Positions 18,187 through 26,915 of a stretch of 64,000 nucleotides of DNA are shown piece by piece. The notes below the pieces were generated by a model that searched no databases, was not told where the DNA came from, and worked only from the letters and a program-made list of their open reading frames with translations. The stretch's first letter is position 1; each line of letters starts with the position of its first letter. The stretch is from Sphingobium sp. (lineage in GTDB: Bacteria; Pseudomonadota; Alphaproteobacteria; Sphingomonadales; Sphingomonadaceae), in contig SPEL01000002.1 in NCBI GenBank assembly GCA_009360885.1, positions 310,001 through 374,000 on the forward strand, read 5' to 3'. A program made the translations under genes and the position numbers.

Positions 18187-20616
18187 TCACCGCGGTTTCC
18201 AGCGGTTGAGAAGAAGAGAATTACTGACCACAGAGATGGAACTCATCGCCATCGCTGCGCCGGCAATAACCGGGTTCAGCAAACCAAAAGCAGCCAGCGG
18301 TATGCCCAGCACATTGTAGATGAAGGCAAAGAACAGATTCTGACGGATCTTGCTGAGCGTCGCACGAGAGAGATCAACAGCCGTCGGCACCCCGCGCAGA
18401 TCATTCTTCACCAGCACCACATCAGCAACGTCAATCGCCACATCAGACCCCGCGCCGATAGCGAAGGAAACATCGGCCTGTGCCAGCGCAGGGGCATCAT
18501 TAATGCCATCCCCCGCCATGCCCACGACATTACCTTCACCCTGAAGGCTTTTTACTTCCTCAGCCTTGTTCTGGGGCAAGACTTCGGCGGCATAATGTTC
18601 AATGCCTGCCTGCCGGGCGATGGCTGCGGCGGTGTGCTTATTGTCGCCCGTCAGCATCACAACATCGACACCTGACTTGCGCAACCTGTTCACAGCTTCC
18701 AGGGATGTGTCACGCAACTGATCGGCAATAGCGATGAAACCGGGCACCTTGCCTTCAACCGAAAGGCCGACCACTGTCTTGCCTTCCGCCTGCACCGCTT
18801 CGACACGGGCGGACAATTCATCAGACACAGCCACACCCATTTCACGGAACCATGAAGGCGAACCGAGGGAGAGCTTCTTACCGAGCAGAACGCCCTGCAC
18901 ACCTTTGCCCGGCACCGTATCGAAATCCTCAATATCTTCGATAGTGACGGAGCCTTCGCTCGCTTTCTTCAGGATTGCGCGGGCCAGAGGATGCTCAGAT
19001 CCTCGCTCCAGCGCAGCCGCCATGCCCAGCAATTCGGCCTCGCTGCATCCGTCGGCGGTCAAAATATCGGTAACCTCTGGCTTGCCCTGCGTCAGCGTGC
19101 CGGTTTTATCGACCACCAGCGTGGAAAGAGCGCGCGCCCGTTCCAGCACTTCCGCATTACGGATAAGCACGCCATGTTTTGCGCCCAGCCCGGTGCCCAC
19201 CATGATGGCGGTCGGCGTCGCCAGCCCTAGCGAGCAAGGGCAAGCAATGACCAGAACGGCAACCGCATTAACCAGCGCAGTCTGAAAATCGGACGTAACA
19301 AGCCATGTGCCGATAAGCGTTACTACTGCAATACCCACCACTACAGGAACGAAGATGCCCGCAATCTTATCAACAAACTGCTGAATAGGCGGCTTGGAAC
19401 CCTGCGCTTCATCCACCATGCGGATGATCTGCGCCAGCATAGTATCAGCGCCCACTCCGGTTGCCTTTACCCGCAGCATACCATTCTGGTTGACGGTCGC
19501 AGCGAACACCTTCGCCCCGGCTTCCTTGCTCACCGGCAGGCTTTCACCAGAAAGCATCGCTTCATCAACACTGGAACGGCCAGAGATAACTTCTCCATCA
19601 ACCGGAATGCTTTCCCCTGCCGCAACGATGAAGATGTCCCCGACCAGCAACGTCCCAGCGTCCACCTCGACAATCTCTCCGTCACGCTCAATCTTCGCCG
19701 TCTTAGGCTTCAGCTTCAGCAGCGACCGGATGGCAGAAGAGGTTTTGCGTTTGGCGTTCGCTTCCAGCAGGCGCCCCAGCAAAATCAGCGTGATGATGGA
19801 TGCCGATGCCTCAAAATAGACGTGCAATTCGATCATATCGAAAATGGTGACGACCGCACTGTAGAGATACGCCATGCTGGTCCCCAGCACGACCAGCACA
19901 TCCATATTCGCTGTGCCAGACCGCAAAGATTTAAATGCGGCCTTGTAAAAACGCGCACCAATCCAGAATTGCACCGGCGTTGCCAGCGCAAATTGTATCC
20001 AGCGAGGAATGAGTTCAACATGGTGCCCTTGCACCATATGATCGATCTGGCTAAAATCGAACATCACAAACATCTGGGCAAAAAGCGGCAAAGTCAGCAG
20101 TAATGATGCCAAGAACATCATTAGTTCCTTGCGCCATTTATCCTGATCCCGCTTTTCGCGCGCAGCGACTTCGTCAGCCGATAAGTCGCGTGCTTCAGTC
20201 GCGCCGAAACCTGCTTTGGCGATTTTTTGCGTAATGCCCGCCACATCAATAACGCCGGGAATATATTCCACCCGCGCCTTAGCCGAAGCGAAATTCACAC
20301 CCCCATTCACCACGCCTTCCGTGCGGGAGAGGACGCCCTCAATCCCCACAGCGCAGGCAGCGCAACTCATCCCCGTAATATCAAAAACTGCGGTTTCAGG
20401 CGGCACTTCGAACCCGGCCTTGGTTATCGCATCGACCAATTGTTCAGGCTGCACCTGCCCGGCATCATATTTCACATGAGCGCGTTCCGAGGCAAAATTA
20501 ACCTGAGCGTCCACGCCCGGAAGCCGGTTGAGAACCTTCTCAATGGTTGTTGCGCAGGCAGCACAAGTCATTCCCCGCAAAGGCAGGTTAACGGCCGAAG
20601 CCACAGTCTGAGACAT
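18187..20616 (-). CDS. copA: Copper-exporting P1B-type ATPase
   Basis: An 809-residue Cu(I) exporter. Two N-terminal HMA domains carry [10 protein letters not shown] (near residue 16) and [10 protein letters not shown] (near residue 83). The membrane metal site is [10 protein letters not shown], the phosphorylated Asp is in [13 protein letters not shown], and the hinge is [14 protein letters not shown]. Eight membrane helices are expected, and the last ones carry [12 protein letters not shown] and [15 protein letters not shown], typical of copper-specific pumps. cueR lies just upstream and copZ just downstream on the same strand. It moves Cu(I) from the cytosol to the periplasm, where the multicopper oxidase on the divergent transcript can act on it. 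Confidence 0.96.
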   Translation of the reverse strand: MSQTVASAVNLPLRGMTCAACATTIEKVLNRLPGVDAQVNFASERAHVKYDAGQVQPEQLVDAITKAGFEVPPETAVFDITGMSCAACAVGIEGVLSRTEGVVNGGVNFASAKARVEYIPGVIDVAGITQKIAKAGFGATEARDLSADEVAAREKRDQDKWRKELMMFLASLLLTLPLFAQMFVMFDFSQIDHMVQGHHVELIPRWIQFALATPVQFWIGARFYKAAFKSLRSGTANMDVLVVLGTSMAYLYSAVVTIFDMIELHVYFEASASIITLILLGRLLEANAKRKTSSAIRSLLKLKPKTAKIERDGEIVEVDAGTLLVGDIFIVAAGESIPVDGEVISGRSSVDEAMLSGESLPVSKEAGAKVFAATVNQNGMLRVKATGVGADTMLAQIIRMVDEAQGSKPPIQQFVDKIAGIFVPVVVGIAVVTLIGTWLVTSDFQTALVNAVAVLVIACPCSLGLATPTAIMVGTGLGAKHGVLIRNAEVLERARALSTLVVDKTGTLTQGKPEVTDILTADGCSEAELLGMAAALERGSEHPLARAILKKASEGSVTIEDIEDFDTVPGKGVQGVLLGKKLSLGSPSWFREMGVAVSDELSARVEAVQAEGKTVVGLSVEGKVPGFIAIADQLRDTSLEAVNRLRKSGVDVVMLTGDNKHTAAAIARQAGIEHYAAEVLPQNKAEEVKSLQGEGNVVGMAGDGINDAPALAQADVSFAIGAGSDVAIDVADVVLVKNDLRGVPTAVDLSRATLSKIRQNLFFAFIYNVLGIPLAAFGLLNPVIAGAAMAMSSISVVSNSLLLNRWKPR

Positions 20617-20634
20617 TGCTTAGGTTACTCTCTA

Positions 20635-21135
20635 TCAGCTTTTCATATGAGAGCCGCCACAACAGGATGACGACGATGTTTCCAAATGGCTGGCCTGCTC
20701 TTTCCCTTCCTCCCCATGCAGGGCGGATAAAATGGGACAGCATCCCGGATCACCATGACCCGGGCAGGCTTCTGCCAGATGCGTGAGCGCATCACGCATC
20801 CGTGTCATCTCCGCTATACGGAAATCTAACTCACGAATGCGTTCATGCGCCCGTGCCTTGACGCCCTGAACGCCGTTTTCACGATCATTCTCAAGCGCCA
20901 GCAGTTCCTTAATTTCCCCCAACGTAAAGCCGAGGTCCTTAGCACGGCGAATGAAACGGACCTGTTCAACCGCCTTTGCATCATATTGACGATAACCCGA
21001 CGCCTTACGATGGGGGCTAGATAGCAACCCTTCCCGTTCATAATAGCGGATCGTATCGACCGCGACCCCCGCCTGCCTGGCAAGCACGCCAATTGCGAAA
21101 TATCGCGGGCTGGAAGGTTCATAGCGAATCGTCAT
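20635..21135 (-). CDS. cueR: MerR-family copper-responsive regulator (CueR/HmrR type)
   Basis: A 166-residue regulator. The helix-turn-helix (FAIGVLARQAGVAVDTIRYY, then EREGLLSS) is followed by YRQYDAKAVEQVRFIRRAKD, LGFTLGEIKELL and a dimer helix. The C-terminal metal loop CPGHGDPGCCPI carries the two cysteines expected for monovalent copper sensors. The tail after residue 145 is Cys/His/Ser-rich (SSSSCCGGSHMKS), which is not standard and may also bind metal. It lies 18 bases upstream of copA. The promoter just upstream has the elongated 19-bp spacer of MerR-regulated promoters and ends almost at the ATG, so the message may be leaderless. Confidence 0.9.
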   Translation of the reverse strand: MTIRYEPSSPRYFAIGVLARQAGVAVDTIRYYEREGLLSSPHRKASGYRQYDAKAVEQVRFIRRAKDLGFTLGEIKELLALENDRENGVQGVKARAHERIRELDFRIAEMTRMRDALTHLAEACPGHGDPGCCPILSALHGEEGKEQASHLETSSSSCCGGSHMKS

Positions 21136-21142
21136 AAATGCA

Positions 21143-21173
21143 TGTTAACCTTTGGAGTATGATCCAGAGTCAA
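21143..21173 (-). promoter_or_regulatory. MerR-type promoter/operator of cueR-copA-copZ
   Basis: On the minus strand TTGACT (21168-21173) and TTAACA (21143-21148) are 19 bases apart, the over-long spacing of MerR-family promoters. Between them is a near-palindrome with arms CTTTGG and CCAGAG. The half-site ACTCTGGA also occurs in the dyad at 21299-21316. Confidence 0.65.
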
Positions 21174-21298
21174 ACTATTTTTGCATTTTTATGAATTTTT
21201 TATGAAATCATTTTACCCCGCCCTTCACCACCAGCGGGAAAACGCTTTCTGCCAAACCATTCTATCCAAATGAAATTTGTACCAGCCCAATCCAAAAG

Positions 21299-21316
21299 TC
21301 AGGACTATAGTCCAGA
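21299..21316 (+). promoter_or_regulatory. Second CueR-like dyad, upstream of the periplasmic copper operon
   Basis: An 18-base dyad with a perfect 12-base core, GGACTATAGTCC at 21302-21313, followed by TTTTAT at 21318 as a possible -10. On the minus strand it begins ACTCTGGA, like the cueR operator. It would control the His-rich protein, copA, copB and EF-hand genes. Confidence 0.5.
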
Positions 21317-21395
21317 GTTTTATCACGGAAATATCTGATCTACAACGATATTTTCGTTGCAAATCGACAGGCTATCAGAAATATTAAGATCAGGA

Positions 21396-21983
21396 ATGAG
21401 CGCTCATGATCCACTGACGGATATCACGCGCCCTTTATATCACAGCCTTAGCATGGAACCGTTCTTGAAATTCGCACGGTCGATAACACGGTTATTCCTT
21501 CTGATCGGCCTCATGCTGGGGCTGATGGAAACGGCCGTGGCGTCAACACCGATGATGGGGCTCGTGCTGCAAGCCGCCATGCCCTCATGCCATAATATGG
21601 CTGATGCGCCCGGCCTGACAGCGCCCGGCCTGACAGCGAATGCAGACCACCTCCATACAGGCCATGACAGCGCCCAAATACATGGCGGTAATGGCCATGC
21701 CCATGATAAGCACCTCGCAAATAACGGGCAGCATCAGGATATGGTGCCGGGTAATAGTCATGGCACCGTGGCCAATCCCCCGCATAATGACCCCTCGCCT
21801 GGCAAAATCTCCCCTGACAAGATGCATTGCTGTATCGTGCAATATCAGCCAGTCACCTTACCATTTCATGCTATGGCCGCAGACCCACGCATCATTCTCT
21901 CTGCACCGCATAGACCGGATGCTAGCGCACCCATGACGCAAACGCCCCGCGCAACATTGCTGCGCCCCCCTATTAACATCTGA
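21396..21983 (+). CDS. His/Met-rich membrane-anchored protein of the copper operon
   Basis: I cannot assign a family. The protein has a hydrophobic segment (FLLIGLMLGLMETAVAS) after a basic stretch, probably a signal peptide or anchor. The rest is a His-rich exported region with HLHTGHDSAQIHGGNGHAHD, further His/Met clusters, and cysteines in MPSCHNM and MHCCIVQ. This composition and its position directly before the multicopper oxidase suggest periplasmic copper binding. The start is uncertain: 21396 (MSAHDPL) is used here, 21453 (MEPFLKF) would begin right at the signal peptide, and a TTG at 21357 is also open. A perfect 8-bp hairpin separates it from copA. Confidence 0.65.
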   Translation: MSAHDPLTDITRPLYHSLSMEPFLKFARSITRLFLLIGLMLGLMETAVASTPMMGLVLQAAMPSCHNMADAPGLTAPGLTANADHLHTGHDSAQIHGGNGHAHDKHLANNGQHQDMVPGNSHGTVANPPHNDPSPGKISPDKMHCCIVQYQPVTLPFHAMAADPRIILSAPHRPDASAPMTQTPRATLLRPPINI

Positions 21984-22011
21984 TACTGCCCTATTAACCT
22001 GTGTTTTTCAT

Positions 22012-22033
22012 CCGCTTTCATCATCGAAAGCGG
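22012..22033 (+). terminator. Hairpin between the His-rich gene and the multicopper oxidase gene
   Basis: Perfect 8-bp stem CCGCTTTC/GAAAGCGG with a 6-base loop, 29 bases after the stop of the His-rich gene. There is no T run. It could be an attenuator or simply a stable leader element of the oxidase message. Confidence 0.4.
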
Positions 22034-22051
22034 GCAGTTTCAGGATGAATC

Positions 22052-23908
22052 ATGTCTTCTTTTCCATCTGCCTCAGACGGTGGTGGGCTGCTGAGCGGCC
22101 ACGCCTTGTTGCATAGCAACGGCCCGGAAGGGCCAGCCTTCCTCCATGGCAACAGCCCAAAAGGGCCAGCCTTGTCCCGGCGACATTTTGTGCAGGGGTT
22201 TGCCCTGTGTACCGGAGTGTGTACCGGACTTTCCGCCGGGCTCGCCCCACGCGGCGCTTCGGCGGCGTCTCCATTGCCATCAACCGGCAACACCCCGCCT
22301 ATCCTGACCGGCAAGGATTTTAACCTGTCGATCGGCACAAGCGCGGTCAACTTCACCGGGCGCACCCGTCAGGCCATTACCGTCAACAATAGCCTTCCCG
22401 CGCCGATATTGCGCTGGAAGGAAGGGGATACCGTCACCCTTAAGGTGTCCAGCCATTTGCCGGAGCATGTGCAAACCTCGCTCCACTGGCATGGCATAGT
22501 GCTGCCCGCCAATATGGATGGCGTGCCGGGGATGAGCTTTAACGGCATTTATCCCGGCGAATCCTATCTTTATCGCTTCCATGTGCGGCAGGCGGGCACC
22601 TATTGGTATCACAGCCATTCCTTGCATCAGGAACAGGCCGGGCTTTATGGCGCGATTATCATCGATCCGCAGGAGCCAGCGCCCTATTCCTATGACAGGG
22701 AACATGTTATCCTGTTTTCTGACTGGACAGATCTCGACCCGGCCGCGCTCTTTCGGCGGCTCAAGAAAATGCCCGCATATGACAATATGTATAAGCGCAC
22801 GCTGGGCGATTTCATCCGCGACGCCCGCGATTACGGCCTTAGTGCAGCGATAGAGGACCGCAAAATGTGGGCCGGTATGCGAATGACGCCAACCGACCTA
22901 TCCGACGTTAACGGCCTGACCTACACTTATCTTATGAACGGCCATACTCCCGGTGCTAGCTGGCAGGGCGAATTTCGGCATGGTGAAAAAGTGCTGCTAC
23001 GCCTCATCAACGCATCCAACATGACCTATTTTGATTTCCGCATACCGGGGCTCAAAATGACGGTGGTGGCGGCGGACGGGCAATATGTGCATCCGGTCAC
23101 CGTCGATGAACTGCGCATTTGCGTAGCGGAAACCTATGACGTGATCGTCGAACCCGCCGGGCAGAATGCATTCACCCTGTTCGCGCAGGATATGGGCCGC
23201 ACCGGCTATGCCGCTGGTACGCTTTGCACCCGTGCCGGACTGAAGGCGGAAATACCGGCGCTCGACCCGCGCCCGCTGCTGTCCATGAAGGATATGGGCA
23301 TGGACCATAGCGGCCATGGCAAGCATGATCCTTATGCTGGTTTCAAGGCCGAGCGGCATGATGCCCCGACACTAAGCGGGCCGGTCAGCCATGCCCGCAC
23401 CGAAAAGGGCAGCACCTATGTCGATATGCAGGCGATGGTCGCCCAGCCCCGGCTGGATGACCCCGGCGTGGGCCTGCGCGACCGTGAGCATAAGGTGCTG
23501 ACCTATGCCGATCTCCACAGCCTTGGCGGAGACCCGGATGGACGAGATCCCGGACGCACCATAGAACTCCACCTGACGGGCAATATGGAACGCTTTGGCT
23601 GGGCCTTTGATGGCGTGCCGTTCATGGATTCCAAACCGCTGAAGTTCAATTATGGCGAACGGCTTCGTGTCGTGCTGGTCAATGATACGATGATGCATCA
23701 CCCTGTCCATCTGCATGGCATGTGGAGCGACCTTGAAAATGAGGACGGCGCATTTCAGGTACGCAAGCATACCGTTGATATCGCGCCGGGATCGCGCCGT
23801 TCCTACCGTGTCACCGCCGATGCGCTGGGTCGCTGGGCCTATCATTGCCATCTGCTCTATCACATGGATGGCGGCATGATGCGCGAAGTAAGAGTGGAGG
23901 AAGCATGA
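22052..23908 (+). CDS. copA: CopA-type multicopper oxidase (copper resistance)
   Basis: A 618-residue periplasmic Cu(I) oxidase of the CopA/PcoA family. A twin-arginine signal (SRRHFVQGFALCTG, then an alanine-rich cleavage region) begins near residue 42. Copper sites are visible as LHWHGIVLPANMDGVPG, YWYHSHSLHQEQAGLYG, HPVHLHGMW and the C-terminal YHCHLLYHMDGGMMREV. A Met/His region near residues 410-430 (KDMGMDHSGHGKHD) is typical of the family. Oddly, about 40 residues precede the twin-arginine motif and include an 11-residue tandem repeat. AGGA precedes the start. copB overlaps the stop. Confidence 0.94.
   Translation: MSSFPSASDGGGLLSGHALLHSNGPEGPAFLHGNSPKGPALSRRHFVQGFALCTGVCTGLSAGLAPRGASAASPLPSTGNTPPILTGKDFNLSIGTSAVNFTGRTRQAITVNNSLPAPILRWKEGDTVTLKVSSHLPEHVQTSLHWHGIVLPANMDGVPGMSFNGIYPGESYLYRFHVRQAGTYWYHSHSLHQEQAGLYGAIIIDPQEPAPYSYDREHVILFSDWTDLDPAALFRRLKKMPAYDNMYKRTLGDFIRDARDYGLSAAIEDRKMWAGMRMTPTDLSDVNGLTYTYLMNGHTPGASWQGEFRHGEKVLLRLINASNMTYFDFRIPGLKMTVVAADGQYVHPVTVDELRICVAETYDVIVEPAGQNAFTLFAQDMGRTGYAAGTLCTRAGLKAEIPALDPRPLLSMKDMGMDHSGHGKHDPYAGFKAERHDAPTLSGPVSHARTEKGSTYVDMQAMVAQPRLDDPGVGLRDREHKVLTYADLHSLGGDPDGRDPGRTIELHLTGNMERFGWAFDGVPFMDSKPLKFNYGERLRVVLVNDTMMHHPVHLHGMWSDLENEDGAFQVRKHTVDIAPGSRRSYRVTADALGRWAYHCHLLYHMDGGMMREVRVEEA
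22109..22174 (+). repeat. Tandem 33-bp in-frame duplication in the multicopper oxidase leader
   Basis: Two adjacent 33-base copies (22109-22141 and 22142-22174) encode LHSNGPEGPAF and LHGNSPKGPAL, directly before the twin-arginine motif. Both copies carry GGGCCAGCCTT. It looks like a recent slippage or duplication event. Confidence 0.75.
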
Positions 23909-24858
23909 TGAAAAAGCTTCTTTTGCTCGGAGGGATTTGCAGTATGCTGCCCGCTACGGCCTTTGCCCAGCATCAGGGCCATGAAATGCACGATATGCAC
24001 GGCATGAAAAACATGGACAGCATGGCAGAGAAAGACGCTACCGAAGGCGATAAGACCAGCAAGGGCGATACCCCCCATGCTGGTCATGCCATGCCTGCCC
24101 CGCAGGCGGCCATAGCTAAGGCGCCCCCTGCCCCCGCACCAACGGAGCCGAAAACACCCATTCCGGTGCTGACAGATGCCGACAGGGCCGCCGCCTTCCC
24201 TCAGCTTTCCGCCAGCCACAGCCATGACATGCCGATGGTCACGATGGTCAATATCGACAGGCTGGAAGGTTGGGATGACGATGGTAAACTCGGCCTCAAC
24301 TGGGAACTAAACTCCTGGACAGGCGGTGACATCAACCGGCTCTGGATTCGTTCTTCGGGTGAACGCGAGGGCGGCAAAACCAGCGGCAATGTTGAACTAT
24401 TATATGGCCGTGCCAAGGGTGCATGGTGGGATATTGTAGGCGGTATCCGGCAGGATTTCGGCCCGGCCGATCAGGACCAGACATGGGCCGCCTTGGGCAT
24501 ACAGGGCCTCGCCCCCTATATGTTTGAGCTGTCCGCCACCGCCTATGTCAGCACCACCGGCCAGTTCATGGCAAAAGCAGAGGCCGAATATGACCTGCTG
24601 CTCACCAACCGCCTTATCCTTCAGCCGGTGGTGGAAATGACGGCCTATGGCAAAAATGATGGCGCACGCGGGCAAGGCTCTGGCCTGTCGTCGTTCGAAA
24701 CAGGGGCGCGGCTACGCTATCGCATCACCCGCAGCATCGCCCCTTATGTTGGTTTTTCCTACGAGCGCGCGCTCGGTAACAGCGCCGATTATCGCCATCT
24801 GGAAGGCCATAATGTTTCTGATAGCCGGATCGTTTTCGGCATCAATAGCTGGTTCTGA
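23905..24858 (+). CDS. copB: Copper resistance protein B (outer membrane)
   Basis: A 317-residue CopB. A signal peptide (MMKKLLLLGGICSMLPATAF) ends at AFAQ. A Met/His-rich metal-binding stretch (HQGHEMHDMHGMKNMDSM) and an acidic/Pro-rich linker follow. From about residue 100 the conserved CopB barrel begins: LSASHSHDMPMVTMVNIDRL, LNWELNSWTG, WDIVGGIRQDF and a terminal FGINSWF. The start at 23905 overlaps the copA stop as ATGA and has GGAGG just before it. CopB is an outer-membrane protein acting with CopA in copper sequestration or export. It is translationally coupled to the oxidase. Confidence 0.93.
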   Translation: MMKKLLLLGGICSMLPATAFAQHQGHEMHDMHGMKNMDSMAEKDATEGDKTSKGDTPHAGHAMPAPQAAIAKAPPAPAPTEPKTPIPVLTDADRAAAFPQLSASHSHDMPMVTMVNIDRLEGWDDDGKLGLNWELNSWTGGDINRLWIRSSGEREGGKTSGNVELLYGRAKGAWWDIVGGIRQDFGPADQDQTWAALGIQGLAPYMFELSATAYVSTTGQFMAKAEAEYDLLLTNRLILQPVVEMTAYGKNDGARGQGSGLSSFETGARLRYRITRSIAPYVGFSYERALGNSADYRHLEGHNVSDSRIVFGINSWF

Positions 24859-24889
24859 CTTTCGTCCCATTATGTAAGGAGATTTTCAC

Positions 24890-25141
24890 ATGAAGACACT
24901 TTCTTTCGTTATCGCCGCCGTTGTCGCAACCACCACTCTTCCCGCCATGGCGCAAAGTCCGGCGAAGCTCAGCCCGGTTGATGCAGCCCTCCTCAAATTT
25001 GATAAAAACAAGGATGGCTTTGTCACCAAGGCTGAATTGCCCGCAAAGCACCCGTTGCTCGACCATTTCGACATGGCCGATAAAGACCGGGATGGTAAGC
25101 TGAACAAGCGCGAACTGGGTATCGCCCTTAAAATGCTCTAA
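24890..25141 (+). CDS. Small secreted EF-hand protein
   Basis: An 83-residue protein with a signal peptide (FVIAAVVATTTLPAMA, then QSP) and two EF-hand loops, DKNKDGFVTKAE (near residue 43) and DKDRDGKLNKRE (near residue 65). Both have the expected Asp/Asn/Gly/Glu ligands for Ca2+. It lies 31 bases after copB with a good AAGGAG before the start and is probably the last gene of the copper operon. Its role there is unknown; binding of Ca2+ or another divalent ion in the periplasm is the simplest reading. Confidence 0.88.
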   Translation: MKTLSFVIAAVVATTTLPAMAQSPAKLSPVDAALLKFDKNKDGFVTKAELPAKHPLLDHFDMADKDRDGKLNKRELGIALKML

Positions 25142-25161
25142 ATTGATGCATCCGGGAAAGG

Positions 25162-25185
25162 GCTGGCGATCTTGCTATCGCCAGC
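25162..25185. terminator. Terminator-like hairpin after the copper operon
   Basis: Perfect 9-bp stem GCTGGCGAT/ATCGCCAGC with a 6-base loop, 20 bases after the EF-hand stop and before the convergent carrier gene. No long T run follows. Confidence 0.55.
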
Positions 25186-25311
25186 TCTGCTCCGCTAGCG
25201 ATAACAGGTCTGATGCAAGGATATATTCTCAACCATTCTGGCAGGTGCGACGGTTGAGCAGCATGGGAACATATCATATCGAATATCTCGATAGGATGCA
25301 TGTGTGCTATT

Positions 25312-26295
25312 TTATACCTCTGGCCTCTGCGCCCATTTACGCGCCAATGCGGAACAGACCAGCAACTGCAACTGATGGTAAAGCATCAACGGCAAGAGCA
25401 ACATCCCCAGTGCCGGGTTGGCGCTAAACAGGATTTTGGCGATCGGCGCACCATTAGCGAGACTTTTCTTCGACCCACAGAAAACAGCGGTGATCTCATC
25501 CTCTTTGCTAAGGCCCGCCACGCGGCTAATCATAGTCGTCAACGTCAGGACAACCAGCAACAGCAGAGCAGTCATAACAAAAATCTTCAATAACATCGTC
25601 GGGCTGTAATGGGTCCACAGGCCTTCAGCAACGCTATTGCAAAAAGAACCATAGATAATCAGCAATATGACGCCTCGGTCTATTTTCGATATCACTGGCT
25701 TATATTGCTTAACCAACGCCTTCACGGCCGTAGGGGCCAGTTGCCCCAATAAAAAGGGCAGCAGCAATTTCACGCTGACATCTAAAATCGCCTCCCCTAT
25801 GGGAATGCTCCCCGCCCCTACGGCACTGACCAACCCGATCAAAACGGGCGTTACCACCAACCCGATCAGGCCCGATAAAGTGGCGTTGAAAACAGCAGCG
25901 CTGATGTTACCGCGCGCAATCGAAACCATCGCAATAGAGGTCGAGACAGTAGAACTAACCGCGCATAAGAAGAAAAAGCCGAGGCGAACCTCCAGCGGCA
26001 AATACCCCTCTGTCAGAAAGAAAACGATCAATCCAATGAGCGGAAACAAAATAAAAGTGCAGGATTGAATAAGAAGATGCAGACGCCAGTTTACCGCCCC
26101 ATCTTTTAATGCCGCGCGGGAGAGACTGGCCCCATGCAGAAAGAAAATGAGGGCGATACCCACTTCTGATGCACCGCCGACGGGTAATATCCCCCCATCC
26201 GCGCCCAATTGCGGCCACAGTATAGCAAGTGCAACCACAGCCAGCATGGCCCAGACAAAATTATCAACCCATCCAAAGGCACGTTTTAATATCAT
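25312..26295 (-). CDS. Bile acid:sodium symporter family carrier
   Basis: A 327-residue membrane protein with about ten hydrophobic segments, matching the SBF-like family (YfeH/SLC10A7-type). Recognisable parts are GIALIFFLHGASLSRAALKD near the first core helix, VSSTVSTSIAMVSIARGN, NATLSGLIGLVVTPVLIG and FCGSKKSLANGAPIAKILF. In this family the last segment lies in the ion-binding crossover region. It probably moves an organic anion with Na+; the substrate is unknown. It is transcribed toward the copper operon and is otherwise alone. Confidence 0.85.
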   Translation of the reverse strand: MILKRAFGWVDNFVWAMLAVVALAILWPQLGADGGILPVGGASEVGIALIFFLHGASLSRAALKDGAVNWRLHLLIQSCTFILFPLIGLIVFFLTEGYLPLEVRLGFFFLCAVSSTVSTSIAMVSIARGNISAAVFNATLSGLIGLVVTPVLIGLVSAVGAGSIPIGEAILDVSVKLLLPFLLGQLAPTAVKALVKQYKPVISKIDRGVILLIIYGSFCNSVAEGLWTHYSPTMLLKIFVMTALLLLVVLTLTTMISRVAGLSKEDEITAVFCGSKKSLANGAPIAKILFSANPALGMLLLPLMLYHQLQLLVCSALARKWAQRPEV

Positions 26296-26915
26296 TATTC
26301 ACTAACATATAACTGGGATCAGTCCGGCGGATATATCGGCCATTCTGCTCCGGCTTGGTTTATCAAGACAGCAGAGCGCCTCCTTACCCGAAGAGGCATC
26401 TGCCACATTTCAGTACATCAAAATGCCTTACGCACCGACACCCCAAATTTTCCGGTTTATGCCTGACAGCGCGCCCGGTTGGCAATAGTCTGGCAATCAA
26501 TGGGATAATGATCGACGATCCGTACCTAGTGTGGTGAATTTGCAATACGCCACATTATAGCGGCTAAGCCCAGAGCGTATTTCAAATCCATAAACCACGC
26601 TAGAATCATATATTTGCTAGTGACCTTCATGAATCTAAAGTTCGTTCAACCCCTGCCGAACAATGTGACGAACTTCAGATTCAGGTCACTAGTGCCGAAT
26701 CTCACGCGATCATTTTGTGGTTACGCGTGGTTACGCTCTGTCCGTTGAGAGGCCTGACATGTCAGTATAGGACTTAGGGTCAGCCCCCTAACGACAGACG
26801 TACAATATGGAATGCGCACCAATGACCAATTGAACGGAATTTATATTGATAAGAAGAGTTCTGGCACAACAATCACAAGCGCCAGGCTGAAACAACCGGA
26901 TAGGAAGGCGGGGCA
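26296..26915. other. Gene-free region with several repeats
   Basis: This gap of 620 bases has no convincing gene on either strand. It holds a long imperfect inverted repeat (26617-26692), a tandem decamer GTGGTTACGC (26717-26726 and 26727-26736) and a perfect 12-base palindrome CTGACATGTCAG (26754-26765). It may be the scar of a small mobile element, or it may hold an undetected RNA. Confidence 0.5.
26617..26692. repeat. Long imperfect inverted repeat (MITE-like or RNA hairpin)
   Basis: The left arm 26617-26645 and right arm 26668-26692 are reverse complements over 25 bases, except for one mismatch and a 4-base insertion (TCAT) in the left arm. The outer ends read CTAGTGACCT and AGGTCACTAG. 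The 22-base loop is unrelated sequence. Both the length and the ends suggest a miniature element or a very stable RNA hairpin. Confidence 0.7.
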
